NCBI RefSeq assembly: GCF_018070565.1
Contig: NZ_JAGPXL010000037.1
Coordinates: 1-64,000 of the forward strand
From: Streptomyces sp. B93
Lineage (GTDB): Bacteria > Actinomycetota > Actinomycetes > Streptomycetales > Streptomycetaceae
Direction of reading: 5' to 3'
DNA length: 64,000 nt
Shown: positions 46,090 through 54,787 of the stretch, piece after piece
Position numbering within the stretch: the first letter of the stretch is position 1
How the letters are laid out: the number at the start of each line of letters is the position of its first letter
Notes under the pieces: model-generated
Databases searched by the model: none
Told to the model about the DNA's origin: nothing
Seen by the model: the letters and a program-made list of their open reading frames with translations, nothing else
Translations under genes and position numbers: made by a program

Positions 46090-47928
46090 GTGGCGCGCGA
46101 TATCGCGGCTCCCCCCGTCATCCCCACCAACCACCAGGAACTGATCTCGTGGGTCAACGAGATCGCCGAACTGACCCAGCCGGACGACGTGGTCTGGTGT
46201 GACGGATCCGAGGCCGAGTACGAGCGGCTGTGCGGGCAGCTCGTCGAGGCGGGCACCTTCCGCGAACTCGACCCGATCAAGCGCCCCAACTCCTACTACG
46301 CGGCCTCCGACCCCACGGACGTGGCCCGCGTGGAGGACCGGACCTTCATCTGCTCCGAGAAGGAGGCCGACGCCGGTCCCACCAACCACTGGAAGGACCC
46401 CGCCGAGATGCGGGAGATCTTCAGCGGGAACAAGGGCCTGTTCCGCGGCTCGATGCGGGGCCGCACCATGTACGTCGTGCCCTTCTGCATGGGCCCGCTC
46501 GGCTCGCCGCTGTCCGCGATCGGCGTCGAGATCACCGACTCCGCCTACGTCGCCGTCTCCATGCGCACCATGACCCGCATGGGGCGGCCCGTCCTGGACG
46601 AGCTGGGAGACCAGGGCTTCTTCGTGCGCGCCGTGCACTCCCTCGGCGCCCCCCTGGAGCCCGGCCAGCAGGACGTCCCCTGGCCCTGCAACCAGACCAA
46701 GTACATCTCCCACTTCCCGGAGACCCGCGAGATCTGGTCCTACGGCTCCGGTTACGGCGGCAACGCCCTGCTCGGCAAGAAGTGCTACGCCCTGCGCATC
46801 GCCTCCGTCATGGCCCGCGACGAGGGCTGGCTCGCCGAGCACATGCTGATCCTCAAGCTCACCCCGCCCCCCTTTGCTTCCAGCCGGGTTGAGCCCAAGT
46901 ACGTCGCCGCCGCCTTCCCCTCCGCCTGCGGGAAGACCAACCTCGCCATGCTGGAGCCCACGATCTCCGGCTGGACCGTGGAGACCATCGGCGACGACAT
47001 CGCCTGGATGCGCTTCGGCGAGGACGGCCGCCTGTACGCCATCAACCCCGAGGCCGGTTTCTTCGGCGTCGCGCCCGGCACCGGTGAGCACACCAACGCC
47101 AACGCGATGAAGACGCTGTGGGGCAACGCCGTCTTCACCAACGTCGCCCTCACCGACGACGGCGACGTGTGGTGGGAGGGCATGACCGAGGAGCCCCCGG
47201 CCCACCTCACCGACTGGAAGGGCAACGACTGGACCCCCGAGTCCGGGACGCCCGCCGCGCACCCCAACGCCCGCTTCACCGTCCCCGCCGCGCAGTGCCC
47301 GATCATCGCGCCGGAGTGGGAGGACCCGAGGGGCGTGCCGATCTCGGCGATCCTCTTCGGCGGGCGCCGCGCCACCGCCGTACCCCTCGTCACGGAGTCC
47401 TTCGACTGGAACCACGGCGTCTTCCTCGGCGCCAACGTGGCCTCCGAGAAGACCGCCGCCGCCGAGGGCAAGGTCGGTGAGCTGCGCCGCGACCCCTTCG
47501 CCATGCTGCCGTTCTGCGGCTACAACATGGGCGACTACATGGGCCACTGGGTCGACGTGGCCAAGGGCAAGGACCAGTCCAAGCTGCCGAAGATCTACTA
47601 CGTCAACTGGTTCCGCAAGAACGACGAGGGCAAGTTCGTCTGGCCCGGCTTCGGTGAGAACGGCCGCGTCCTGAAGTGGATCGTGGAGCGACTGGAGGGC
47701 AGGGCCGAGGGCGTGGAGACGCCGATCGGCGTCCTGCCCGCCAAGGGCGCCCTGGACACCGACGGCCTCGAACTGTCCGACAGCGACCTGGACTTCCTGC
47801 TCACCGTCGACAAGGACGTGTGGCGCGAGGAGGCCGCCCTGGTCCCCGAGCACCTCAACACCTTCGGCGACCACACGCCCAAGGAGCTGTGGGACGAGTA
47901 CCGCGCCCTGGTCCAGCGCCTGGGCTGA
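46090..47928 (+). CDS. pckG: Phosphoenolpyruvate carboxykinase (GTP)
   Basis: The 612-residue enzyme converts oxaloacetate and GTP to phosphoenolpyruvate, GDP and CO2, the entry to gluconeogenesis. The P-loop [11 protein letters not shown] contains the hyper-reactive C280 and K282. GDDIAWM and [14 protein letters not shown] supply metal and guanine-site residues, and [12 protein letters not shown] follows. Length is standard for the GTP type. The GTG start at 46090 follows AGGAGCGATC. The gene is monocistronic with a long AT-richer leader. Confidence 0.97.
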   Translation: MARDIAAPPVIPTNHQELISWVNEIAELTQPDDVVWCDGSEAEYERLCGQLVEAGTFRELDPIKRPNSYYAASDPTDVARVEDRTFICSEKEADAGPTNHWKDPAEMREIFSGNKGLFRGSMRGRTMYVVPFCMGPLGSPLSAIGVEITDSAYVAVSMRTMTRMGRPVLDELGDQGFFVRAVHSLGAPLEPGQQDVPWPCNQTKYISHFPETREIWSYGSGYGGNALLGKKCYALRIASVMARDEGWLAEHMLILKLTPPPFASSRVEPKYVAAAFPSACGKTNLAMLEPTISGWTVETIGDDIAWMRFGEDGRLYAINPEAGFFGVAPGTGEHTNANAMKTLWGNAVFTNVALTDDGDVWWEGMTEEPPAHLTDWKGNDWTPESGTPAAHPNARFTVPAAQCPIIAPEWEDPRGVPISAILFGGRRATAVPLVTESFDWNHGVFLGANVASEKTAAAEGKVGELRRDPFAMLPFCGYNMGDYMGHWVDVAKGKDQSKLPKIYYVNWFRKNDEGKFVWPGFGENGRVLKWIVERLEGRAEGVETPIGVLPAKGALDTDGLELSDSDLDFLLTVDKDVWREEAALVPEHLNTFGDHTPKELWDEYRALVQRLG

Positions 47929-48048
47929 GGCCCCACGCGGGCTGACGCCCACCCCCGAGAACCCCCGCGGCCGGCCCCTCGATGGGAGCCCTGACCAGCG
48001 ATCGTCACGGTCGGCCGCGGGCGGCGGCACACATGTCACGAACCGATG

Positions 48049-48070
48049 CCCCGCACAACGGCGTGCGGGG
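48049..48070 (+). terminator. Possible pckG terminator
   Basis: An 8-bp stem (CCCCGCAC and GTGCGGGG) with a 6-nt loop lies 120 bp after the pckG stop. No U-run is present. Confidence 0.4.
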
Positions 48071-48159
48071 CGTGCTGCCGCCGCCCCCGACGGTGTGCCC
48101 CCTTGATCACAGGATCTTCACCCCTGTTGCATGGGTGACACACGGGTCTCGTCGCGTCC

Positions 48160-48707
48160 TACGGGGCCCAACACAGCTGGAGTCCGACGGGCCCGTCCCC
48201 GCCGGGACGCTGAAGGTGACGGCGACCCGGACGGACGCGGGCGGCAGCCACGACCTGGGCCCCGCCACCGTCAGGTCCGACGGCACCTTCACCGTCCTCG
48301 ACGAGCCAGACCTGGTCGGCGAGGCCACCTACACGGTGTCCTTCCTCGGCGACCTCACGCACCGACCCGCCACCGACCTCACCCACACGGTGACCGTCGG
48401 CAAGGCGCCCACCTCGATCGCGCTCACCGCCCCGGCGGAGGCGTCCCTGTCGGGCGGCGTGCACGCACATCACCGGCACGTTCACCGCGCAGGGCAAGGC
48501 GCTCCCCGAGCGGGCGACGCTGAGGTGGAGCGGACCGACCGGCTCGGCTCGGGCACGCTGTCGTCGGTGACGGTCGCCGCGGACGGCACCTTCACCATCG
48601 ACGACCTGCCGCGCACCCGCCGCGACACCACCTACACGGTCAGCTGGCCCGGCGACGACCCGCACCAGCCGTCCACCGCGGCGGCGACGGTGTACGTCAC
48701 CCGCTGA
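48160..48707 (+). pseudogene. Decayed fragment of an Ig-like-repeat secreted protein
   Basis: The translation resembles the C-terminal Ig-like repeats of large Streptomyces surface proteins (GTLKVTATRTDAGGSHDLG, then ATYTVSFLGDLTHRPATD, then TTYTVSWPGDDPHQPS). The repeat pattern is broken in the middle. Between about 48467 and 48527 the matching residues (ITGTFTAQGKALPERATL) are found in another frame, and the original frame returns at VERTDRLG. That means one insertion and one compensating deletion. No start codon, ribosome site or N-terminal domain is present. The stop at 48705 is probably the original one. It is a relic, not an active gene. Confidence 0.75.
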
Positions 48708-48714
48708 GCCCGCC

Positions 48715-49182
48715 ACGGTCCTCCAGGTACCGCGTGTGCGACTCCTGGCGAACGCGTCGACGGCCTCGGGAACGTCCTGCCGTACCGTGCGGGACACCGC
48801 GTGCACCCCCTCCGGGTCGGTGGAGAGGAGCCGGCCGACGGTGCGGCCGTCCTCGGTGAGCGGTACGACGGTGTGGTCGCTGTTGACGGTGGTGTCCGGG
48901 TAGCGGACGGTCAGGTCGTCGGTGCCGTCGACGCCGTCCGCCATGAGCAGGGAAGTCCGCCTTCTCCGAGCCGATCACCGCGCGCACGGTCTTCGTTGCC
49001 GTGCCCTGGTCCCCGTTGTCCCGGCCCGCTACGACGGCTGCCACCACTCCGCCGATCAGCACGACCGCGAGGACGATGCCTGCGATTCTTCTACCGGGGC
49101 CGGTACGCAACGGGCGCCGGGCGGGTGCGCCCGGCGCGCCGGTGGTGTGTGGCGCCCGGTCCGCGCGTCGCTGCGGGTGCAC
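48715..49182 (-). pseudogene. Decayed secreted or membrane-anchored protein gene
   Basis: The 5' part reads a basic N-terminus, one transmembrane helix (RRIAGIVLAVVLIGGVVAAVVAG) and an outside segment TVRAVIGSEKADF. Then the frame shifts and the match continues in another frame as VDGTDDLTVRYPDTTVNSDH and a further 40 residues, which then run without a proper stop. VIGSEK followed by a short linker resembles the start of extracellular solute-binding proteins, so most of the domain appears deleted. It converges with another relic. Confidence 0.6.
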
Positions 49183-49219
49183 GCGGACCGGGGCCGTCAG
49201 GGGGAGGAGCCCGGTGGGC

Positions 49220-49642
49220 TCAGCGGGACGCCAGCACGCGGGGTTCGAGGGCGGCGGCGTGGGCGTCCATGCGCTCGGCGGAGAGGATGGCGGCGGCGGT
49301 GTCGGCGCGGGACGCGGCGACGACCAGGGCGCGTCCGGCGAGGGTGTGCGCCCGCCGGTGCAGGGCGGCGAGGTGCTGCTCGCCGGTGGCGGCGGTCAGC
49401 GGCAGCCGGGCCGGTGCACCACCTCCGCGCAGCCGGGTGACCTGCTCGGCGAGCCGTTCGGCCGCGGTGTCCAGGTCGGCGGAGGGGGCCAGGGCGCGCA
49501 GCTCGTCGGTGACGCCGAGCAGGGCGGCGAGGTGGCCCGCGAGCTGGATGTCCAGCTCTTCCTCGCGGGAGCGGTGGGGGAAGTCGGTGGTGCGGCCGGC
49601 CATCGTGCTGTGGACCGACTTGTCGCGGATCGGTTCGTACAT
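49220..49642 (-). CDS. Small helical protein behind a Fur-like box
   Basis: The 140-residue soluble protein is entirely helical by composition (long Ala/Leu/Glu/Arg runs). It contains two His-bearing segments (GEQHLAALHRRAHTLAG, AERMDAHAAAL) and no cysteines. I do not recognise its family. The start at 49642 has an excellent ribosome site (CAGGAGG). The promoter region contains TTAGATCTCGTCTAA, similar to Fur/PerR operators, so expression may respond to iron or peroxide. A four-helix bundle that binds metal or a partner is speculation based on the box and the histidines. Confidence 0.75.
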   Translation of the reverse strand: MYEPIRDKSVHSTMAGRTTDFPHRSREEELDIQLAGHLAALLGVTDELRALAPSADLDTAAERLAEQVTRLRGGGAPARLPLTAATGEQHLAALHRRAHTLAGRALVVAASRADTAAAILSAERMDAHAAALEPRVLASR

Positions 49643-49680
49643 GGGATGGCCTCCTGTGCAGTGACAGAAGCCATCCTACA

Positions 49681-49695
49681 TTAGATCTCGTCTAA
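49681..49695. promoter_or_regulatory. Fur/PerR-like box TTAGATCTCGTCTAA
   Basis: A 15-bp 7-1-7 imperfect inverted repeat (TTAGA and TCTAA outer arms perfect) stands in the AT-richest 60 bp of this neighbourhood, 38 bp before the small helical gene's start. The pattern matches PerR/FurA-type boxes in shape; the regulator is not in the window. Confidence 0.55.
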
Positions 49696-49720
49696 AGTTG
49701 TGTCGTTCAAAAAGAACCGC

Positions 49721-50932
49721 TCAAGGCTGGCTGTAGCCGTCCAGGAAGTTCCCGATCCGCCCCATCGCGTCCCGCAGGTCCCCGGCCGACGGCAGGGTCA
49801 CCACCCGGAAGTGGTCGGGCTCCGGCCAGTTGAAGCCGGTGCCGTGCACCACCATGATCTTCTCGCGGCGGAGCAGGTCGAGGACCATCCGCCGGTCGTC
49901 CTTGATCTTGAAGACCTTGGGGTCGAGGCGCGGGAAGAGGTACAGGGCCCCCTTCGGCCGTACGCAGGACACGCCGGGAATCCGCGTCAGCAGCTCGTAC
50001 GCCACGTCCAGCTGTTCCTTCAGCCGCCCGCCCGGCAGCACCAGGTCGTTGATCGACTGCCGTCCGCTGAGCGCGGCGGCCACCCCGTGCTGGCCCGGCA
50101 TGTTGGCGCACAGCCGCATGTTCGCCAGGATCGTCAGACCCTCGATGTAGGAGTCGGCGTGCGCGCGCGGCCCGGAGACCGCCATCCAGCCGACCCGGTA
50201 ACCGGCGACCCGGTACGCCTTCGACATGCCGTTGAAGGTGAGCGTCAGCAGATCGGGTGCCACGGACGCGGTCGGGATGTGCACGGCGTCGTCGTAGAGG
50301 ATCTTGTCGTAGATCTCGTCCGAGCAGACCAGCAGGTTGTGGCGGCGGGCGATGTCGGTCAGCCCCTTGAGCACCGCCTCGTCGTACACCGCGCCCGTCG
50401 GGTTGTTCGGGTTGATGATGACGATCGCCTTGGTGCGGTCGGTGACCTTGCGCTCCACGTCCGCGAGGTCCGGCGTCCAGTCCGCCTGCTCGTCGCAGCG
50501 GTAGTGCACCGCCGTACCGCCGGACAGGGACACCGCCGCGGTCCACAGCGGGTAGTCCGGGGCCGGGACCAGCACCTCGTCGCCGTCGTCCAGCAGGCCC
50601 TGCATCGCCATCGTGATCAGCTCGGAGACGCCGTTGCCGATGAAGACGTGCTCGACGTCCGTCTCGATGCCGAGGGTCTGGTTGTGCATCACCACCGCCC
50701 GGCGCGCGGCCAGCAGGCCCTTCGCGTCGCCGTAGCCGTGGGCCGTGGAGACGTTGCGGAGGATGTCCTCCAGGATCTCCGGCGGGCACTCGAAACCGAA
50801 CGCGGCCGGGTTGCCCGTGTTCAGCTTGAGGATGCGGTGACCGGCAGCCTCCAGCCGCATCGCCTCCTCGAGCACCGGGCCCCGGATCTCGTAACAGACG
50901 TTGGCGAGCTTGGTCGACTGGATCACCTGCAT
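49721..50932 (-). CDS. AlaA-type alanine/aminotransferase, PLP fold I
   Basis: The 403-residue transaminase starts at ATG 50932 because MQVIQSTKLANVCYEIRGPV aligns with the N-terminus of E. coli AlaA. An upstream in-frame GTG (50983) would add 17 residues. The PLP lysine is K238 (NGMSKAYRVAGYR). INPNNPTGAVY and SDEIYDKILY are the substrate and cofactor-binding segments. AlaA converts glutamate and pyruvate to alanine and 2-oxoglutarate and also acts on some aromatic acids. The promoter lies in the gap toward the divergent disordered membrane protein gene. Confidence 0.9.
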   Translation of the reverse strand: MQVIQSTKLANVCYEIRGPVLEEAMRLEAAGHRILKLNTGNPAAFGFECPPEILEDILRNVSTAHGYGDAKGLLAARRAVVMHNQTLGIETDVEHVFIGNGVSELITMAMQGLLDDGDEVLVPAPDYPLWTAAVSLSGGTAVHYRCDEQADWTPDLADVERKVTDRTKAIVIINPNNPTGAVYDEAVLKGLTDIARRHNLLVCSDEIYDKILYDDAVHIPTASVAPDLLTLTFNGMSKAYRVAGYRVGWMAVSGPRAHADSYIEGLTILANMRLCANMPGQHGVAAALSGRQSINDLVLPGGRLKEQLDVAYELLTRIPGVSCVRPKGALYLFPRLDPKVFKIKDDRRMVLDLLRREKIMVVHGTGFNWPEPDHFRVVTLPSAGDLRDAMGRIGNFLDGYSQP

Positions 50933-51068
50933 GTCTGGGAGCTTACGGCCCGGTAACGCTCCATGGGTGGTGTTGTCCGCCACGTGGAACCCTGCGGGAC
51001 CCGGAAGTATGTCCCGTTATCGCCGTCCGCTGTCTCAGGAGTCCCTTCGGTCCCTACAATGCCCGGCC

Positions 51069-51749
51069 ATGTCCGAGCACCCCCAGCAGCCGCACCCGGA
51101 GGACGGCGAGCCGAAGGTCTACCACCCGCAGGCCGCCGAGACCCCCGCCTACGAGGAGTACGCCGACCCCGCCGCCGCACACGGCTGGCAGAACGCGTAC
51201 GACGAGACACGCGAGCTGCCCACGGTCGCGGACGGGGAGCACCCGGCGCCGCCCACGGCACCTCGCGTTCCCGATGTCGCACCCGGGTTCGCCGCCACCG
51301 GGCGCCCCCGCGGCGGCCGGGGCGCGCGCCGCAAGCCCAGCGCCTGGCGCTCGCGCCGCACGGCCGTCGCCGCCGGTGCCGTGGGCGCAGTCTCGGCCGC
51401 CGCGCTGATCGCCGGGTTCACCTTCTCCGGCTCCTCCTCGGGCGGCTCCGACGACCAGCGCGACCGTACGGGCGTGCCGTCCGCCGGGGACACCGACCCC
51501 ACCCCGACCCCCGGCACCAGCGGCCCGGACGCCTCGGACGCCTCGGACGGCGCGGGCGGCGGCAAGCCGTCCGGCTCCGCCTCCCCGTCCCCGAGCACCA
51601 GCAGCGGCGCGGGCGACGACACCGACGGCAAGGACGACAAGCCGTCGTCCACCGCCCCCACCACCACCGCGCCCGCGGGCGGCGGCGGTCCCGGCAACTC
51701 CGATCACAAGCCCGGCAACGGCCAGGGCACCACCAAGGGCCCGAAGTAG
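51069..51749 (+). CDS. Disordered membrane-anchored protein
   Basis: The 226-residue protein starts at ATG 51069. It has an acidic, His/Pro-rich N-terminal region of about 90 residues, a basic patch (GGRGARRKPSAWRSRR), and one transmembrane helix (AVAAGAVGAVSAAALIAGFTF). The outside tail of about 110 residues is made of Ser/Pro/Thr/Gly/Asp repeats. Nothing resembles an enzyme. It may present a flexible surface tail or dock onto an intracellular partner. It converges with the D-aminoacylase gene, 4 bp apart. Confidence 0.75.
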   Translation: MSEHPQQPHPEDGEPKVYHPQAAETPAYEEYADPAAAHGWQNAYDETRELPTVADGEHPAPPTAPRVPDVAPGFAATGRPRGGRGARRKPSAWRSRRTAVAAGAVGAVSAAALIAGFTFSGSSSGGSDDQRDRTGVPSAGDTDPTPTPGTSGPDASDASDGAGGGKPSGSASPSPSTSSGAGDDTDGKDDKPSSTAPTTTAPAGGGGPGNSDHKPGNGQGTTKGPK

Positions 51750-51753
51750 CGGC

Positions 51754-53367
51754 TCACACCGGCGTACGCCGCACCGACCGGCCCGCCAGCACGTCCGTGC
51801 GCCGCCCGTCCTCGATGACGAACCGGCCGTCGACCAGCACGTGCGGTATGCCGGTCGGCAGGGCGCGCGGCTGCTCGAACGTCGAGCCCGCCGCCACCGT
51901 CTCCGGGTCGAACAGCACCAGGTCGGCCCGGTGGCCCTCGCGCACCAGCCCCCGGTCCGGCAGCCGCAGCCGGGCCGCCGGGCGCGAGGTGAGGTGGGCC
52001 ACGCACTCCTCCAGCGACAGCACGCCCAGCTGCCGCACGTACCGGCCGAGGTAGTGCGGGAAGGTGCCGTGGGCGCGCGGATGTGGCCGGGCGCCCTGGA
52101 GGATGCCGTCCGAGCCGCCGGTGTGGACGCGGTGGCGCATGATGGCCCGCACGTTCTCCTCGTGCCCCACGTGCTGGAGGACCGTCGTCCCCAGCCGGTC
52201 CGCCAGCAGCAGCAGCCGCGCGGTCACCCAGGGCGCCTCGCCGCGCGCCTTCGCCGACTCCTCGACCGTCCGGCCCACGTACTCGGCGAGCGCCGGGTCC
52301 GCCACCCCGGAGATCTCGACGGTGTCCCACTCCACCGGCACCCCGTGGCAGCCGTCCGACCCGGCCACCTCCAGGTCGTACCGGATCCGCCCGGCCGTCT
52401 CCTCGTCCGCCAGCCGCCGCAGGACCTCCCCCGGGCCGCCCGCGTTCGCCCAGCCGGGCAGCAGCGCGACCAGGGTGGTGCAGCCGGGGGTGTACGGGTA
52501 GGTGTCGAGGCTGAGGTCGGCACCGGCCGCCAGCGCCTCGTCCAGGAGCGCCAGCAGCTCCGGGGCCCGGCCCTCGTTCACGCCGAAGTTCATCGTCGCG
52601 TGCGCCAGGTGCAGGGCGCAGCCCGCCTCCCGGGCCAGGGCGACCATCTCCTGGTAGGCCTGGAGCGCCCCGGCGCCGTAGGAGCGGTGGTGCGGGCAGT
52701 AGTAGCCGCCGTACCCGGCCACCACCCGGCACAGCTCGGTCAGCTCCGCGTCCCCCGCGTACATCCCCGGCGTGTACGTCAGCCCCGACGACATCCCGAC
52801 CGCGCCCTGCGCCAGTCCCTCGGCGACCAGCCGCCGCATCCGGTCCAGCTCGGCCGGGGTCGCCGGGCGGTCCTCCCAGCCGACCACGAGCGCGCGGACC
52901 GTGCCCTGCGGGACCAGGTACGCGGCGTTCACCGCGACGCCCCGGTCCAGGCGGTCCAGGTACTCGCCGACCGACCGCCAGTCGAAGTCGATGTCGTCGC
53001 CGGGGCCGTTCCAGCCGGTGACCGCCCGGCGCACCGCCTCCAGGGTGCGGTCGTCGACCGGCGCGTACGACAGCCCGTCCTGGCCGATCACCTCCAGCGT
53101 GACGCCCTGCGCGGCCTTCGCGCTGTGGTCGGGGTCGCGCAGCAGCGCCAGGTCGCTGTGGGCGTGCATGTCGATGAAGCCGGGGGAGAGGACCAGGCCC
53201 TCCGCGTCCAGCTCCCGGGTGGCGGTGGGGCGCTGACAGCCCGCAGCCGCCGCCTCCTTGACGATCGAGACGATCCGGCCGTCGTCGATCGCGACATCGG
53301 CGCGGTACGAGGGCGCGCCGGAGCCGTCGACGACGTCGGCGTCCCGGATGACGAGGTCCGCTGCCAT
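51754..53367 (-). CDS. N-acyl-D-amino-acid deacylase
   Basis: The 537-residue amidohydrolase releases D-amino acids from N-acyl derivatives. The fold's metal motif is DMHAHSD (H68 and H70). The D-aminoacylase-specific blocks GLSYAPVDD and SSGLTYTPGMYA are present, as is the zinc cysteine-region YYCPHHRSYG. The C-terminal barrel-capping strand carries GLVREGHRADLVLFDPETV. It ends 4 bp from the convergent gene and is encoded 13 bp after a D-amino-acid lyase gene, supporting D-amino-acid salvage. Confidence 0.93.
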   Translation of the reverse strand: MAADLVIRDADVVDGSGAPSYRADVAIDDGRIVSIVKEAAAAGCQRPTATRELDAEGLVLSPGFIDMHAHSDLALLRDPDHSAKAAQGVTLEVIGQDGLSYAPVDDRTLEAVRRAVTGWNGPGDDIDFDWRSVGEYLDRLDRGVAVNAAYLVPQGTVRALVVGWEDRPATPAELDRMRRLVAEGLAQGAVGMSSGLTYTPGMYAGDAELTELCRVVAGYGGYYCPHHRSYGAGALQAYQEMVALAREAGCALHLAHATMNFGVNEGRAPELLALLDEALAAGADLSLDTYPYTPGCTTLVALLPGWANAGGPGEVLRRLADEETAGRIRYDLEVAGSDGCHGVPVEWDTVEISGVADPALAEYVGRTVEESAKARGEAPWVTARLLLLADRLGTTVLQHVGHEENVRAIMRHRVHTGGSDGILQGARPHPRAHGTFPHYLGRYVRQLGVLSLEECVAHLTSRPAARLRLPDRGLVREGHRADLVLFDPETVAAGSTFEQPRALPTGIPHVLVDGRFVIEDGRRTDVLAGRSVRRTPV

Positions 53368-53380
53368 GCTGCCGGTCCTC

Positions 53381-54649
53381 CTAGAAGAAGGTGCGGACGT
53401 AGTCGACGACGGTGCCGTCCGCCTCGGCCACCGGGATCAGCTGCCACTTGTCGAACGCCGTGCACGGATGCGACAGGCCGAGGCCCACCCAGTCCCCGAC
53501 CTCGAGGTCCGCCTCCGGGCCGGTGCGCAGCCAGGCGTGCTGGTCGGACAGGGCGGTCACCTCCACACCGGCCGCCGGGCGCTCGGCGCCGTCCCGGCGG
53601 ACCACCTGGGCGACCGGCAGGTCGAGGTCGTGGGCGGCGTCCCGCTTGCCCGCGTTGACGAACGCCTGCTCCGCCGACGGACGGGAGACCACCTGCGCCC
53701 ACAGCCGGAACGCGGGCTCCAGGGCGCCCTCCTCGGGGACCCGGTTGAACGGGGTGAGCCTGCGGTAGTGCACGTCGTCGTGGGAGACGTACGCGCCCGA
53801 ACGCAGCAGCTTCAGCACCGGCCGGGACAGCTCGGGGATCTCCGCGAAGACCTCGGCGACCGCGTCGAACCAGGCGCTGCCGCCCGCGCTGACGACGATC
53901 TCGTCCACCCCCGTGAACCGGCCCGCCTTGTCGAAGTCGACGGCCAGCGCCACCAGGGCGCGCAGCCAGGCCGTCACCCGCTCCGGACTCGCCCGCGGCA
54001 CCTCGCCCTCGTACCCGGCGACACCGACCAGCCTGAGCGCCCCCGGCACGGCCGCCACCGCGTCGGCGACCGCGGCGCACTCCGCCTCGGTGCGCACACC
54101 GGTCCGGGCGCCTTCCCCCGCGGCCAGCTCCACCACCACGTCCACCGGGCGGGCGGACCCGCGCAGCGCCTCGGCCATCAGCTGGACACCGCGCACCGAG
54201 TCCACGTAGGCGACGAGGCGGAAGTCCGGGTCGGCGGCGAGTTCGGCGGCGATCCAGCGCAGGGCGGCCGGGTCGACGACCTCGTTGGCGAGGAACACCC
54301 GCCGCACGCCGAACGCCCTGGCCACCCGTACCTGGTGGGGGACGGCCAGGGTGATGCCCCAGGCGCCGTGGTCGAGCTGGCGCTGGAACAGCCGCGGGGC
54401 CATCGACGTCTTGCCGTGCGGTGCGAAGGCGAGGCCGTGGCGGGCCGCGTACGTCTCCATGAGCCGCAGATTGTGTTCCAGGCGCTCGGCGGAGAGGGCG
54501 AGGACGGGCGTGGTGAAGCCGTCGGTGAACAGGTTGCGGCGCTGGGCGGTCAGCTCGCCGACGGTCAGGCCGTCCGCGTCCGGCGGGAGGCCCTTGAAGC
54601 GGTGGTCGACGCGTTCCGCGGCGAGTCGGGCGAGCGCCTCGTGGCTCAT
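53381..54649 (-). CDS. D-serine dehydratase / D-threonine aldolase-like PLP enzyme
   Basis: The 422-residue fold-III PLP enzyme has the alanine-racemase-type barrel with the Schiff-base lysine K80 in PHGKTSM. The C-terminal beta domain ends with a His-Cys pair (GLGLSHPCTAFDKW) that binds a catalytic metal in the DSD1/D-threonine aldolase family. It should cleave or deaminate D-serine, D-threonine or 3-hydroxy D-amino acids. It precedes the D-aminoacylase on one transcript and diverges from the sugar kinase across an operator-rich region. Confidence 0.9.
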   Translation of the reverse strand: MSHEALARLAAERVDHRFKGLPPDADGLTVGELTAQRRNLFTDGFTTPVLALSAERLEHNLRLMETYAARHGLAFAPHGKTSMAPRLFQRQLDHGAWGITLAVPHQVRVARAFGVRRVFLANEVVDPAALRWIAAELAADPDFRLVAYVDSVRGVQLMAEALRGSARPVDVVVELAAGEGARTGVRTEAECAAVADAVAAVPGALRLVGVAGYEGEVPRASPERVTAWLRALVALAVDFDKAGRFTGVDEIVVSAGGSAWFDAVAEVFAEIPELSRPVLKLLRSGAYVSHDDVHYRRLTPFNRVPEEGALEPAFRLWAQVVSRPSAEQAFVNAGKRDAAHDLDLPVAQVVRRDGAERPAAGVEVTALSDQHAWLRTGPEADLEVGDWVGLGLSHPCTAFDKWQLIPVAEADGTVVDYVRTFF

Positions 54650-54670
54650 GGAACCTCCCTGATCAGGTGC

Positions 54671-54707
54671 GTTGCGGTGAACGCAACGACCATTGCGTAT
54701 ATCGCTT
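54671..54707. promoter_or_regulatory. Two spaced IclR-type operator-like repeats
   Basis: GTTGCG-GTGAA-CGCAAC (54671-54687) is a perfect 6-5-6 inverted repeat. A second site TTGCG-TATAT-CGCTT (54693-54707) has the same five-base spacing and one mismatch. Their centres are 21 bp apart, two helical turns. They sit in the shared control region of the two divergent D-amino-acid transcripts, one of which encodes an IclR regulator. Confidence 0.7.
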
Positions 54708-54787
54708 GCCGCTGTCTAACATCTCGGCCATGCGGGGTCAACGGATCCGTACCCCGTGCGGCCCGCCGCAGAGGAGACCCGACGATC

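Noticed and set aside
46078-48039. Long minus-strand frame opposite pckG
   Set aside because: It mirrors the codon structure of the certain pckG gene and has no ribosome site or recognisable domain.
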